From NCBI GenBank assembly GCA_950295325.1, contig OX485806.1, positions 45,317,169 through 45,381,168 on the forward strand: a DNA stretch of 64,000 nucleotides, written 5' to 3'. The DNA comes from Polytrichum commune (Eukaryota > Streptophyta > Polytrichopsida > Polytrichales > Polytrichaceae). The notes under the pieces were generated by a model. That model saw only the letters and a program-made list of their open reading frames with translations. It made no database searches and had not been told where the DNA came from. This document shows positions 35,001 to 47,491 of this stretch, in pieces; within the stretch, counting starts at the first letter, position 1; every line of letters begins with the position of its first letter. Both the position numbers and the translations under genes were made by a program.

Positions 35001-38000
35001 ATTTGAGCCCTCTTGATTGCTGGAAGTTGCCACTTTAGACCTGTGAAAGAAAGCGAAATCTGTTCTTGTTTTTTGGATATTCCAAGATTTTCTTCTCCCT
35101 TGTCTGTAGAGAAACATTTGGAGTGGGTAAGTTTTTCCTCAAGAGTCTGACTTCAATTTTTTTTTTTTGGGTGAATCATTGATTTGAATCTTCTAGGCAG
35201 CCATAATTTCCGATTTGGCATCTATAGAAAAGTATTGATGTGCAGAAGAGGGAGTTGACTCTAGGAGGAAGGACTCGGACCGCTCATTCTCTTTTTCATT
35301 AGACTGAGTGTTAAACTACTCAATCTTGTCGAGGATGTGACCTGTCGTCCAACTTACTTTTTATCGTGAATGCAGATCTGAACAAGCCAACATAGCCATG
35401 GCTCACCGATGTGCACAGAATAGGCACTCAACGTGGACGGCGATAGCAGTAGATGTGGTAATGGGAGCCATTGCAGGTGTTCTGGTTCTTTTGTATGAAT
35501 CCTCAATTGCCCAATTTGTGCATAGGATGGTACGGATGTTAACAAATGACATCATGAGGACTGGTTGCATATGGTTAATGGGGGTGCCTGCAGGATTCAA
35601 GTTAAATGATGAACTTGCTACAAGGCTTGGGACTCTTGCCTTGCATGTAATCCAGACATGGGCAACTGTGGGTGCACTGGTTAAACCAGCTCTCCGAGTA
35701 TTTCTACCAGTCTTGGCACTCTTTGGAATCACAATGGGTCTTACTGTGCCTGTGGCCATGCTTGTTGACACTTTACTATTGGGATCAATTCATATAGCTG
35801 CTCTTCACCAAGCTACTGCATCCTTGTATGCAAGTCAGCTTCGTGCATTGGCTGCTCTCTGGCGGCTCTTCAGGTAACCTAGTTCATAGATCTTCTGCCA
35901 TCAGTGTTGCACATGAACACCTGATTTTTTGACAACTATCTTTGACTTCTGCTTTTAACCAGGCCACCTGTAATGTGAGGGAGGGTTTTAATTTTCAATG
36001 TACAGGTCGAATGGGGTACGATCATACTGAACATATCAGGCTTGGAAATGCAACTTTAGCACAAATAGTCCACTATAATACCTTGCAATGTTCCTCCATT
36101 GTTTTTCCTAGTTGCCTGAGGAAATTGCTACTAGTTTGTTTTTTGATTTGTTAAGGTAGTGCTCGGATTTGATCAATACTGCTCATCACTCTCAATTCTG
36201 AAATGCCGTCAAAAATGGATTTCATGTATTTATGAGAGGTGTCTGTAGTGGCTGTCTATGCAAGTAAGGGTAAAGATATATGCAAGTTTCTGGATCTGAT
36301 CAGTGTTATCCCACGCTTGCACTCCTATGTCTGTGTTCCAGAAGCTTAACAGAGGGTTTGGTACTTTCCTTGGATCATCATGTATGTTTATGTTAACATT
36401 GATCTATCCTTGCATATTTGGACCATGTTTTTTCTTGGTCTCTGATGGATAGCTTATAGCAAGGTGATGTTAACTTCTGCAACGTCACAATTATTGTGGC
36501 TGTAGAACCATATCTAGTTTGGTAATGTCGTCATGCTTATATACTGATCAGATACAATTGTGCTTTAACCAGGGCAAGGAAGCGAAATCCTTTACGCGGA
36601 AGACAAGACACATATGAATGCACAGTGGAGCAGCTGGTGGTTGGGTCTCTCATGTTCACTCCATTGCTTTTGTTGCTACCCACAACTTCAGTCTTCTACA
36701 CGTTCTTTACGCTCATCTATTCAGTTCTTTCGATAGTGCGATTATGCCTCCAGTACCTGATTCTCATCCTCCAATGGTTCCCATATGCTGAAGTCGCACT
36801 TTGGCTTCTCCAGCCCAAGCGATTTCCTTCAGGTGTTTGGTTTAAGGCCCTAAATGCTGATCAACAGAGACATCTAGGATCATCTGTAATGTCAGCTACT
36901 AAGTATCTGGCTAGGGAGCCTAGTAGTCTTACCAGTGTTTCAAGGGGCCTTTGGGCTTCAATGTTTAGAAATGGGTGTACTGACTCTCTGGCTATGAAGA
37001 GACTTGAAAATTTGCAAGCAAGGCCAACTACTTTGTTGTCAACATTGGGTGTTGAGACTGCCAGTCTAGGTAACAGCTCTTCATTACTGGTCTTCTGTGA
37101 GCCTCTGGTTTTCCATCCACTTATATGACCTATCACTTGTGTCTGGTTTGTTGCAACTGCGAAATGGATAATTATGTCTGCACATATGCGATATCTCAAT
37201 TTATCAATTATGGTGTGAGGGTTGCTGTTAATTGTACACTAGATCTGTATGTTAACCTGTTCTTGGTGCAAGGGATACATGACCCCCAACCTCTTATAGA
37301 AATCCGGTTTGTAAGGAAATGAACCTAAACAGGTCTGTACAATCTTCAAGGTCATTGAGAAACACCTCATGAGGTGGTAGTTGGATGAGGAAAACAGTCT
37401 GTCAATCAACAAAATCTGTTCAGTTTAAACATGTTCTTGGTGCTCTTGTGAAGTTGGCTAGTTTGTTCTAACAATCTATAGGCAATTGGCAGGAGAGTTG
37501 TTGGCCCCTTTCACCGAGCAGCTGGGAGGTGTTTGCACTTTAAGATCTGCAGTTGCATTAATGTACAAGTCTGTCAGTGGTGGCAGGTATGTCTATTGCA
37601 TCAATTAGCAGGGATTCCTCTTACGAATTGGCTGTGCCATTCAATCCTGAATAGAGGGTTCTTAGATGTTTGGCTTTGTATGAGGAAGGTCAAATAAAGA
37701 GGAGTCTAACCTTTCGAGATTTTACAATCTGTCATGCCTGCTCTTAAGTACTTCCCAAGTCCTTGTCTACTTTTACTGCTAGGGTTCAATATCTGGAAGA
37801 GGACCTTCTGCAAACCTTTGATTTCTGTAAAAGGTCAACATGTAGAGGACTTCAACTTTTGAGGCTGTTCTCTGGGTCCTGAAGAAGGTCTGCAGAATCT
37901 TTTGGAATGAGTAGTTTCAACCACTGACCCTTGAATTGTGTACAATGTCATGTATTGACCTTCATGAGTACCATTTTAGTGTCCATGCATCTGATCATGT

Positions 38001-39525
38001 TGAACTGCTTTGGAGTAGAAAAGTGGGAAAGCGTATAAAATTATTTGTTGGTACTAATGGGATGACACCTGTTGGCAGGCTATCAATCTAACTCTTTCTT
38101 GTTGATTCTCAGGATACCACTGGCGTTGGAGTTAGAGAGGGGAGCAAAGCTTCCATACACTTCAGTAAGTATGGCTACATTCTGGAGGATATGTTATAGA
38201 GCAATTATTATGTCCCCACCAGATTAACTATAGTCAAGTGTTCACTGACTGATGTCGATAATGTTCAGTCAAGTTGCAGTATTCTTAATCTCCAAAGACA
38301 TTAGAGGTCATGTAAATCTCATTGCCTGATGTACTATACTGTGACATGAGTTTTGCAAGGATATACATTGAAAAATTCATGAACTTGTCAGGTTATTGAT
38401 AATATGCATAGTCTGGTGTGACAACTGAACTAAAGCTATGACTTAACCTGATCAATGTGCCATGCCCTGTCATCCATGTGCAAGTATGGTGTCATCATAA
38501 ATGGCATTAGAATGACCTCTCTTTTGCCTTTGTTAGGTACCCATGTTATTGGATATAGCAGTTGTGTCTGCATTTCTTAGTGAAGCAATTATGAGTGCCC
38601 AGGAGATACTGAACATGAATGATGTAAGCTAGACTTTCCAATTTGAAATCTCAATAGGAGTGTATTATCACCAAGGTATGGGTGTGTAACCACATTGGTT
38701 TAGGGAACGGCATAATTTCCATTGAGAGGACCTGCTGTCGTCATTGAGTTTTGAGCTTGTTGCATGGAGCAAGCTGCAATACATGGCAACACAAACCACT
38801 GACCAGAAAAAGGTGCTTGGTTGTTTGAGGAAAGGATCATTGCACCTTGCAGGTAGAGGTGTGTTATCCCAATAAAGTGTCAGAAGTGTAGTAGTTGACC
38901 AAGTATGCACTTCACAACATTGCGGTAACAGTCACTCTTTTACATACCTGTTCTTTCTGGTTAACTCATTGCTGTTCAATGCTGTTCTTTCTCTCCGCTG
39001 CGTTGCATTGGGATTAATTGAATTTCTTTTTGTTTCTGTATATTGTTTGTTGAGCAGCTTTGCGCCCCCCCCCCCCCCCCACCCTGGGGGAACCACACTA
39101 GATTTGTCTGGAATATGCTGGGTATGTTGGGTTCGACTTAGTTTGAAGTTTCATGTACAAATGTACTGCACAGGAGTGCCTGCAGGTTGGAACACAAGGT
39201 CGACAATGCTCACATCAGGTGCCCGGATTTTATGCTACTTGTCTAGGTGCCATTGTTTGATGTTAGGTCGGCATGATGCTGAGTGTGGCAATTTATAAGT
39301 TTAGATTCAGTGTTTATAGCGGTAACCATGACTGGTTTTGCTGAAATGGAGTGACATTTCAGCTCTCCTGACATAAATACCCAGGAGTTACCGGAGCTTT
39401 GTAGGTTTCTTTTGTACAAGTAGGAGATAAATGGATGTAGAATTCATGTTATCTATTCTCCATAGGCATGGATGGCCATGGAGAACCCTTACTTGTACCT
39501 CTATGGATGGAAGTACAGGGTATGA
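32020..39525 (+). CDS. GPI1: GPI1 / PIG-Q, subunit of GPI N-acetylglucosaminyltransferase
   Basis: Encodes the Gpi1/PIG-Q subunit of the ER complex that transfers GlcNAc from UDP-GlcNAc to phosphatidylinositol, the first step of GPI-anchor synthesis. The start is the first ATG before the plant-typical CRLWWP motif (32020). Exon 1 ends near 32.2 kb; the exons between there and 33.24 kb are unresolved. Downstream exons with mutually consistent phases are 33239-33583, 33826-33981, 34746-34993, 35376-35873, 36573-37069, 37493-37586, 38113-38164, 38537-38623 and 39466-39525 (stop TGA). Diagnostic motifs are VPAGFKLNDELATRLGTLAL in the 35.4-kb exon, and LRGRQDTYECTVEQLVVGSL then FTPLLLLLPTTSVFY in the 36.6-kb exon. 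Several hydrophobic helices indicate a polytopic membrane protein. No stop or frameshift is seen within these exons. The identification is strong; the 5' model and the last small exons are less certain. Confidence 0.88.
39065..39080 (+). repeat. Poly-C tract in the last GPI1 intron
   Basis: A run of about 15-16 cytosines, followed at once by ACCCTGGGGG, within the intron between exons 38537-38623 and 39466-39525. Its length may be a sequencing or polymorphism artefact. Confidence 0.7.
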
Positions 39526-42500
39526 GGCATTAAACTTCATCCACTGGCAATCCATTGTTCATAACAAATGACAAGTATATTTAGGATGTGCTAAAGTATT
39601 GGTTATATCATGCAGATTTTTTTTTAATAATTAACCTGTACTACCATCACGCTTTCTCCAAAAAATAAAGTATTGTCTCTGCATTGGTATGGTCCACTTG
39701 GTGTGATATGGTAATATTCCCGTTTCCTCTAACTTCCCCTGCCCACTCTTAATGTACATAAGAGCCCCCTAAAGTCATGAAGTTCCACACATGTAGCAAT
39801 CAGTTTCTCCTGTGATGGAAAAAGTAATGAAGAATCACACATGTAGCCATCACATTTGGTGTGATAGAAAAAGTACGTAAAACATCTAGCAGTCACATTG
39901 GGGCACATATTTGGGTTTTTTGAGAAAGGCACTGATTGTAGTCAAATTTTTGTCTCCCTATTTTGTGGAATGAGATTGACCTATCTTGTGAATACAGGTC
40001 GGAAGAGAATCTTGCTTTTGGATATTCTTGATATTTTCAAAACTTATATATAAATTATGATTTTTCTCAAAAGTGTTGTGATATCAATTTCCAGACGTGT
40101 GAAAAATCACGCTAGTATCACACTTGTACTACACTAACGTGACATTGCTTATGAGAATGGAAATGGGTCTGTCTACATTAGATGTATCATTGGTGCAATG
40201 AAGTTGCCTATGTTGGTGTCATATGTAAACAACTTAGTGTAAAATGAGGACCACACACAATGAGATTGCAGTTAGGGGTTCTAGGTGTTGTGCAAATAAG
40301 TGTCTGTATTAGTATCACTATAATATGGGACGAGCAACTTCAAAGTTGAATTTGAAGCTACTAACAAAAGTACATTTCTATACTAAGCTAGTATTGAACT
40401 AGTACCTAGCAAAATTATGCTGAAGGTGGAGGAAGCTTAGTAGAGGTCCATGACTTCTTATGAGCTTAATATGTTTGATGACAACAAGGGAACAGACAGA
40501 TGGTAGTGTAAAGAAATCCAAAATTAAACTATGATAATTGATGAACAAAAAATGAAATTTAAGCATGTCTGAAGTGCTTATACAATTTTAAAGATGAGGA
40601 TTAAGATGCAGTAATGTAAGAAGTAAGACGTAGTGCGCATTGCAAATTGTAATATAAATAATACATAGCATGACACAACCTTAAGTCAGTGAGTAACATA
40701 AGGAGTGCAACCGAATAGTGGAACAAATCTGTAGAGAAAACCTCACTTTAAATCCATGATGCTTATAAATTCAAAAGAGAATTGTTTCTCAAAAACTTAC
40801 ATAAAGTATGAAATAATAACTAAAGGATGTGGAACAAAAAAGTCTATGAGATAAATAGAAACAAGAGCATAACTTGAATGTCCACAGAACAATCTAAGAA
40901 AAGAAAAGAAAACTAATCTTGAGATGATGATCAAAGAACCTCAACTTTAAACAAGAATAATGATAACGTATCCTTGAGACAAAGAGCAAAGAGAGCTGAA
41001 GATAAAGAGTAAAGATAAACTAACACTGAATCAACTAATGAAGATTTCAATGAGGAAGGAACAAGGATGAGGAGCAAGGGACGAGAATGCGGAGAGAAAA
41101 GGTGCAGAAGGGCCAGTTGGGAGGCTACAATTTTTTTGGGATTAGGGTGGACCTGCAAGACTAAAGTGGCACGTGATGGGATGATGTGCTTATTTTTGGC
41201 TTGTGTGACATGTGTTGGAGGGGGCCGGGGCAAACCAACCCGTACTTTGGTTCCTTGGAGGCAAGGGTTTAGGCATCCAACAAAGAACGAGTATGGGTTG
41301 GTTCGCCCAAATTTGTGGGAGGGTGTCATAAGTTGGGTCAAATTTTCCCAAACCTTTTTTCGGACCCCAACACGAGTGAAGGGGTTGATTCAACCAAGCC
41401 AACATGGCATGCACTAAATAATGACTTGCTCAATGCTCCATGTTCATCAATGAAATTATAACAATGTTATGGTAATCAATAATGGTGGGAGGAAATATTT
41501 GTATATGAGCGCACCCCTCATTCATCCATCATAAGAGCCCTAAAATAGTTTGTAGGTTGGAGACTTTTTAAAGACTTGATTTGGCATTGGAATTAGCTTT
41601 GAAACCCCGAAATAGTCTAGTCCAAGTTATCTTTGACAAAATTGGCCACAAACTTATAGGGGGTCAAATTTTAAGTTGGATGGTTGAGAGGTACACTCGT
41701 ATGTGGTGAGTTATGGGATAACTTTGGACAACTTTGCCCCAAAGTTACCCATACCAAGGGAATGCGATTGGTAGGCATACTCTGTTTACTCCAGTCCCCT
41801 GTTCCATTGTTGAGTGAGGATTGTTTATTACCTACAATGGGTATTGGGATGGGTATCAAATGCTCTAAGTAATGACTTCCTCCTTGGTAGGCATCTTGAG
41901 GTGGCTACTTCCATATTATCTACATGGGAAACCGAGAGGACATGTCAAAATGTATTGGGTTTTAGGTTTATGATATCATATAATAAGAAATACAAAAGAA
42001 TTTAATGCATATCATAATGTATGATAATGTATGATAACGTATTGTAATTATACAATAATTGTCTAAATGTTCTTGGCTTGCCTCTCTTCTACATGTGTAA
42101 TAAGTTCTTATATTTTACTCATATTAAGTTGTATATAAGTAGTCTAAATAGATATTTTGAAATAATTTTGGATTTTTCAATCAATTACTTTCTTGAATAT
42201 TTCTATATATATCTATATACATAAGCTATTGCTCAATCATTGTTGTATAAGTTTTCATAAGCCTGGCCACATGCTATGGAGTTGCCACCCCAAGATACGC
42301 ATACATATCCAATACCTTACTAGGTATTGGGATGGATTGGTAATCTACTGGAGTATATTATAACTACTGGGAAAATAATATGATTAGTAACCTTCACTTG
42401 ATCGTAACTTGGAGTATGTCGCCTCTTCACTGCACCACATCATTCTTCATGGGAATTTTTGGCTGCACAGTTGTTGCACTTGATTGCATTGGCACCGCAG

Positions 42501-43341
42501 GGAATTCAAATCTATACCCACCACCATTGAAGACTTCTGCACTAGAGTAAAGATAATCATTGGCTGTGTGTATTGGAAGATAGTGTTAGATTGTATTGGC
42601 GACATTGTCCCATATGGGTTGTTAACGCTGGTCCTAACCCATACATTTAAATAAAGGCATAAGGGGAGGAGTTAATCACTCTCTCCATTGTATGCAATCC
42701 TAGTGTATTATGTTCTTGCTTCCTACGCTGATCTCCTTGCTTTCTTCTTTCATTTCTCAATAGGTTATGGGCCCACTTTGCTTTAGAGGTAGGAGATCGA
42801 CTTAGGAAAAGCTTGCAGAGAACCAGATACGATTAAAGATCATTTTGAGATGATTTAGTGTACATCAGATCAATTTTGGATTAGGTAAAGAACATTCGAG
42901 TGCCAAAGAGCTTTGTTAAGCTCTTTGATGTGTTTTGGAGTGATTTTGCATTATTTAGGTGCTGACTTGAGTGTTTGCTTCATTTTTACACTAGATAGAG
43001 GACGGACGAAGCTATTTTGCGAGCGGTGAGCGGTAACTTCCGAGATATTTTGATGAAAATGTTATTTAGAGCAGTAAGGTTACAATATTTTTAGACTAAA
43101 TGTATTTTTAGTAAAGTTTTTTTTCTAAACTTAATAAACAGTGGGTCCTATGGCCGTGGACAATTACAGGAAAAAATGTTACTGTATCAGTGAAAAATAT
43201 GGTGTAGGGTGTTAAATTGAGCATTTGTAACACTTATAGAAATACAAAGTTGAACAAATCAAAACATAACACGTATAAATGTAACACAAGTAAAATATTA
43301 TTATAATACCAAATGAAGTTCCAAAATACAATTGAGGAGTT
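39526..43341. other. Intergenic, no gene seen
   Basis: The GPI1 3' region is followed by AT-rich sequence. Open frames up to about 136 codons at 40.9-41.4 kb overlap on both strands and carry no recognisable motif. A string GCGAGCGGTGAGCGGTAAC near 43,019 recalls the GTGAGCGGTGAGCGG strings near 11,655. Confidence 0.45.
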
Positions 43342-43611
43342 TCACTCCTCCATTTCCACTCCTCTAGGATGGAAGAAGGCATCTATAGAGGTCTGCTGGA
43401 GCTGATTCACATGTAGGTGATCAATCTCTTTCTCAAACTTTTCTAATTTCTTGACCAAATGCATAACATCAGTAGACCTCTGCTCAAGATAATGACGTAA
43501 AGTTTGAAGAGAAGACTGCACATCATTGTAACACTCAAAAATTCGAACGCTGGTAGATTGGCTCAACCTGCTAGGGTGCACTGAGTTGACGAGGGAGGGA
43601 CTTGCAGTCAA
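43342..43611 (-). CDS. Coiled-coil exon ending in a PIP box
   Basis: A minus-strand open frame of about 85 residues ends at a TGA at 43342. It probably starts at a splice acceptor near 43605 (TGCAAG then TCCCTCCC) rather than at a true start codon. The product is a charged helical segment with heptad-like spacing (the LVKKLEKFEKEIDHLHVNQL region), followed by LQQTSIDAFFHPR. QTSIDAFF matches the PCNA-interacting peptide consensus Q-x-x-[ILM]-x-x-[FY]-[FY], with His-Pro-Arg after it. The exon lies 320 bp downstream of the SWIM-domain pseudogene on the same strand, so it may be that gene's last exon. The upstream frame ends with its own stop, so this could instead be a separate gene or an alternative splice product. 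Confidence 0.45.
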   Translation of the reverse strand: MTASPSLVNSVHPSRLSQSTSVRIFECYNDVQSSLQTLRHYLEQRSTDVMHLVKKLEKFEKEIDHLHVNQLQQTSIDAFFHPRGVEMEE

Positions 43612-44398
43612 TAACTTAAACCCTAATAATTTCTAAATGGGGGGTATGTTACAGTATGTGACAGTATATTACATGTGCTATGTTACAGTATATTGTATTG
43701 TATAGTATTATATAATATAATAATAAGTTAACAGATATAGAGGGCAAAATTACAAAGAGGGGAGTAGCCAATCAGTTAACACTTAACACTTAACGTTATT
43801 GTAGTCTCCCCAAGTAGGGAATAGAAAAAATGTTAACACTTATGGAATTTTGTAGTGGCCCTTTTAGTCTCACTACATCATGATTATATAAAATCTTGCA
43901 TACATATGTTTCTTTAAAGAAACAGAAAACTCTAAGAGTCAAGGTACTTCAATAAACCAGCCTGCAAAACTCGCTTCACTTCGTTGAAGCTAAAACTAGC
44001 TGCATGAATGAACGTGTTTGAATCTGAGTCCAAACCACACACTACTATAAACAAATAGTATAAATGCTTGCAGTTGGCCCATTGACCCCTTTTTCCAATT
44101 GCTTTAGTCGCCATCTCCTTGAAGTTAGGACAAGTGCATGCTTGCAGCTGCGAAATCGTCAAGTAGTATTGTTGAACCTTTGGGTGCGTGCCGGAATCCA
44201 ACGAGACGATGCATCCTAAGGCAGGGGCTGGAAGCATGCACAATTTGTGCACTTTGGCTTTCAGTGATAGGGCTGAGGCACAATTATTGGCGTGTTTTGT
44301 TGACGGGGCCTTCTTGTTGCGCCTAATCAACTTCCCTGAACGCCGGGTGGGAAACTCATCCGGATATGCAGGTGTCGTGTAGCTTGCTAAGTCCAAAG

Positions 44399-44958
44399 TA
44401 CGGGTAGGTCACTTAGTGCATTTTAAAAACGACGTGCGGCATAATATAGAGAGGATTAAAATCATTTGAAATAAAAATTATAAAGGAATTCCAAATAATG
44501 AAGGGGCCATTAAATGTAGACAATCCCATTATAAGTAAGTTAGTGGACATAAAATGTGGGCCATTATTTTTTTGTAAAATTAGTATAGGGGCTGAAGATA
44601 AGGATCCTAGAAGGTGTGTTTAGTATGTTTGTTATGGTCTCCTATGTGTTTTCTTCATAACTTTGTTTGCAATGATATTACTGTTTGCACCCTTCTTTGT
44701 TTCCATGGTTTCCCTTAACACTCGTCAATGCATTAGGAAGTAGATTAGCTTTTATTACTTAAAAGGAATATAGAGTACAAAAAATTGCAGTGACTTGGAC
44801 AATATAAGTAATGGAAGGGTGCAAACAAATGGGCCATTTTTGAAATTTAAGTAATTATAGGGAGGCTTTAATTCAACCCTTGAAGGTAAATAGCCCCAAA
44901 ACAAAAAACCCCCAGCCGCACGTGGTGCACAAGAATGCCTTAGAGTGACCTACCCGTG
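44399..44958. mobile_element. 560-bp hAT-like MITE
   Basis: The left end is TACGGGTAGGTCACT; the right end, reverse-complemented, is CACGGGTAGGTCACT. It is flanked by the perfect 8-bp direct repeat GTCCAAAG (44391-44398 and 44959-44966). An 8-bp duplication and C/TA-GGG-like ends are the hallmarks of hAT elements. There is no coding capacity, so it is non-autonomous. It interrupts the SWIM-domain gene between a segment ending at about 44960 and one starting at about 44398; both sides are in the same frame once one target copy is discounted. Confidence 0.8.
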
Positions 44959-45737
44959 GTCCAAAGGTAACGGGTGGTCCTGAAAAATTCTGGAAGGTGT
45001 CATCTCCTTCCACTGGGGCAGTCTAAAGCCTGCGTTTTCTAAAGCGAGGATCTCTTTGCAGGTTAAGTTGGTCCCCAACTTAACAGGCCATACATCCGGA
45101 ACGTTCAGGACTGAGACCACCCATCTCCTTTTTGTACCCTTCACGCATCTCTCAATGTCGTCATTGCAGAAAAAGAAGTCTTGAGGGTCCAATCTCTTCT
45201 TCCGAAAGTTATCCATGAGGCCTGAGTAGGTAGGTGCAACGGTGCTCTTCCCGTCTTGTACAATCCGAGCGACGCACTTCTTCTTAGTAATTGCTTGTAA
45301 AGCAAAGCAAGCCTTCGCAGATGTCTTAGGCAGCCGTGCGATGTACCACTGGGCAGGGTTGCATAATGTCTCCTCAATCGCGGTGACGTGGTGTCGATCC
45401 ACCTGTTGCAGAGCGTCGTGTGTTGGAAGTTGCGGCTGCTCTTCATCTGCAGTTGTGGGAGAATCTGGAATTGTTGGAGAATCTGGAATTGTCACAGGAA
45501 TAGGAGAATCTTTAAGTCGGGCAGATCTGGTTTGGACGCTGTGAGCCCAAAAGGGTGCCCACATTTAGTCTTAGACCCTTGAAACGTTAGTTGATGCACT
45601 TTGAAGTAGCATGTTACTTCACAAAAATATAAAAAGAGTGAAATGTTAGTCTTAGAAGTACCATGTTGTAAGAGGCTAGGATGTGAGTTGTTATTGTGTT
45701 TTTACCTTCGGAAGGATTTGAGTGAATGAGGATAGGT

Positions 45738-46686
45738 AAGGAGAACTTGGATTGAGTAGTTAGTGAGTAGGCTAGTACAAATGGATGGAGACAACCAAAG
45801 TGACTCAAGAGGCAAGTGCATTCGAATTGGGATGAATGGAGGATCACATGGAGCGCACAAGTGGACCACCTCATCATGGCCACTTAATGGGGAAGGCCCA
45901 AGGAAGAATGCAAGGTGGAGGATAAGCAAATTCTCAAAGCACCAATCAAATCACGAGTTAAGCATCGTGGTTTGAATTAAGTGGTGAGCGACGATTTGGG
46001 AAAGTAAGGGGAGAAAGTTATGGCGGCGGAAAGCGAAGGAGGCTAAGTTTGGGTTGAAGCATCCCAAGTTTGGTAAAGTGTGGTAGGTAGAAAGCCAAGG
46101 CTAGTTAAATGTTCGAATTAGGATCCTTGTTGATCATTTGAGGGAGGAAGGCTTAGAAGATAGGATTGGCGCCTACTAAGTAGGAGGAAATCTCAAGGGC
46201 TTATCGTGAATTAGAAGGAGAACTTGGATTGAGTAGTTAGTGAGTAGGCTAGTACAAATGGATGGAGACAACCAAAGTGACTCAAGAGGCAAGTGCATTC
46301 GAATTGGGATGAATGGAGGATCACATGGAGCGCACAAGTGGACCACCTCATCATGGCCACTTAATGGGGAAGGCCCAAGGAAGAATGCAAGGTGGAGGAT
46401 AAGCAAATTCTCAAAGCACCAATCAAATCACGAGTTAAGCATCGTGGTTTGAATTAAGTGGTGAGCGACGATTTGGGAAAGTAAGGGGAGAAAGTTATGG
46501 CGGCGGAAAGCGAAGGAGGCTAAGTTTGGGTTGAAGCATCCCAAGTTTGGTAAAGTGTGGTAGGTAGAAAGCCAAGGCTAGTTAAATGTTCGAATTAGGA
46601 TCCTTGTTGATCATTTGAGGGAGGAAGGCTTAGAAGATAGGATTGGCGCCTACTAAGTAGGAGGAAATCTCAAGGGCTTATCGTGA
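45738..46686 (+). repeat. 472-bp tandem duplication in the 5' LTR
   Basis: 45738-46209 and 46215-46686 are repeats with a 477-bp offset, separated by five bases (ATTAG). Both start AAGGAGAACTTGG and end CTTATCGTGA. The same arrangement is in the 3' LTR at 53680-54151 and 54157-54628, so the duplication predates this insertion. It lies upstream of the TATA-like box, in the presumed U3 region. Confidence 0.9.
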
Positions 46687-46716
46687 GCCTTGAGGGTGCT
46701 CACCCCCTCAAGCTTA

Positions 46717-46726
46717 CTATATAATC
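46717..46726 (+). promoter_or_regulatory. TATA-like box of the LTR promoter
   Basis: ACTATATAAT lies just downstream of the tandem duplication and upstream of a pyrimidine-rich stretch (CCCTCATTCTTCCCTCACTC). This is the only strong TATA match noticed in the LTR. The transcript would start about 30 bases downstream, near 46,750. Inference from position and motif only. Confidence 0.5.
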
Positions 46727-47473
46727 CCTCATTCTTCCCTCACTCATCCTCTCTTTCCTTTGTGCTCCAAGGCACCCCACGAGTTATAAGTGTGGGTGTG
46801 GGAAGCCATATTGGAGCACATGTGTGTGCTTAGTTTTTAGTTTGAGAGCCAAGGCTTGTTAGCCTTGAAGAGGGCTTGACCTCTTGGTAGAATTAGTGTT
46901 GACGTGAAGGATTTTAAAGTTAATTCATGATTCCAATTTGTGGTACTTTAAGTTCATGTTTTGAATACACGTGGTTGCAAGTTCCATGTTTAAGAGTTGA
47001 GCACTTGATGTTGTGATGAGTGCAAAAATATACTTGTGTGGATTAGTTAGTCTTAGTGAAGTTAGGAAATTCTCTCTCCCCCTCTCCTCTCTAGGATTTT
47101 AGGATTTTAGGATTAGAGAAGAATTGTGTGATTAGAAAGGGGTTGTTAGTAGAATTAGGGAAATTAGGTAGGAAGATTAGTTAAGGGCTTGAATAATTAG
47201 TGAGGTAGTTGGGCATTACAACTACAAAGTTGTGGGTTCATGAAGGAGCTGGGTTTATGAAGGAGCTGGGTTTGTTTAGTTAGAAAGTAAAGAGCTGGGT
47301 TTATGAAGGAGCTGGGTTTATGAAGGAGCTAGTTAAATCCAAGACCACTTGAAGGGTGAACCTTGCACTATGGACTCATCCAAGTCCAAATCCAATACCG
47401 CGGAGGAATGTGAGCCCAAACCCACTACTCGGACTACGGACGCTTAAGGGTGGGGGGTTTGGCCTCACATAAT

Positions 47474-47491
47474 TGGTGCGTCCGCCGGGAG
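47474..47491 (+). other. Primer-binding site
   Basis: TGGTGCGTCCGCCGGGAG starts 5 bases after the 5' LTR. TGG at its start and the CGCCGGG core resemble the complement of a plant tRNA-Asp 3' end, which is the primer used by Athila-type gypsy elements. The match is partial, so the tRNA assignment is tentative. Confidence 0.6.

Larger units (their letters stand above)
45540..47469 (+). repeat. 5' LTR
   Basis: 1,930 bp, starts TGTGAGCCC and ends CCTCACA, giving a 6-bp terminal inverted repeat. Contains an internal tandem duplication (45738-46209 and 46215-46686), a TATA-like box at about 46719 and, near its 3' end, four to five copies of a TTATGAAGGAGCTGGG-type short repeat (47.23-47.34 kb). 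Confidence 0.93.

Noticed and set aside
35110-35126. Possible 17-bp micro-exon of GPI1 between AG and GTAAGT
   Set aside because: Including it breaks the reading frame into the next exon, while direct splicing from 34993 to 35376 keeps it.
40931-41417. Overlapping 116- and 136-codon frames on opposite strands
   Set aside because: No recognisable motif in either translation and no splice or promoter context.
45614-46452. Repeated open frames of 70-89 codons in the LTRs
   Set aside because: They lie in both halves of the LTR duplication and on both strands, have no domain, and fall in the presumed U3 region.
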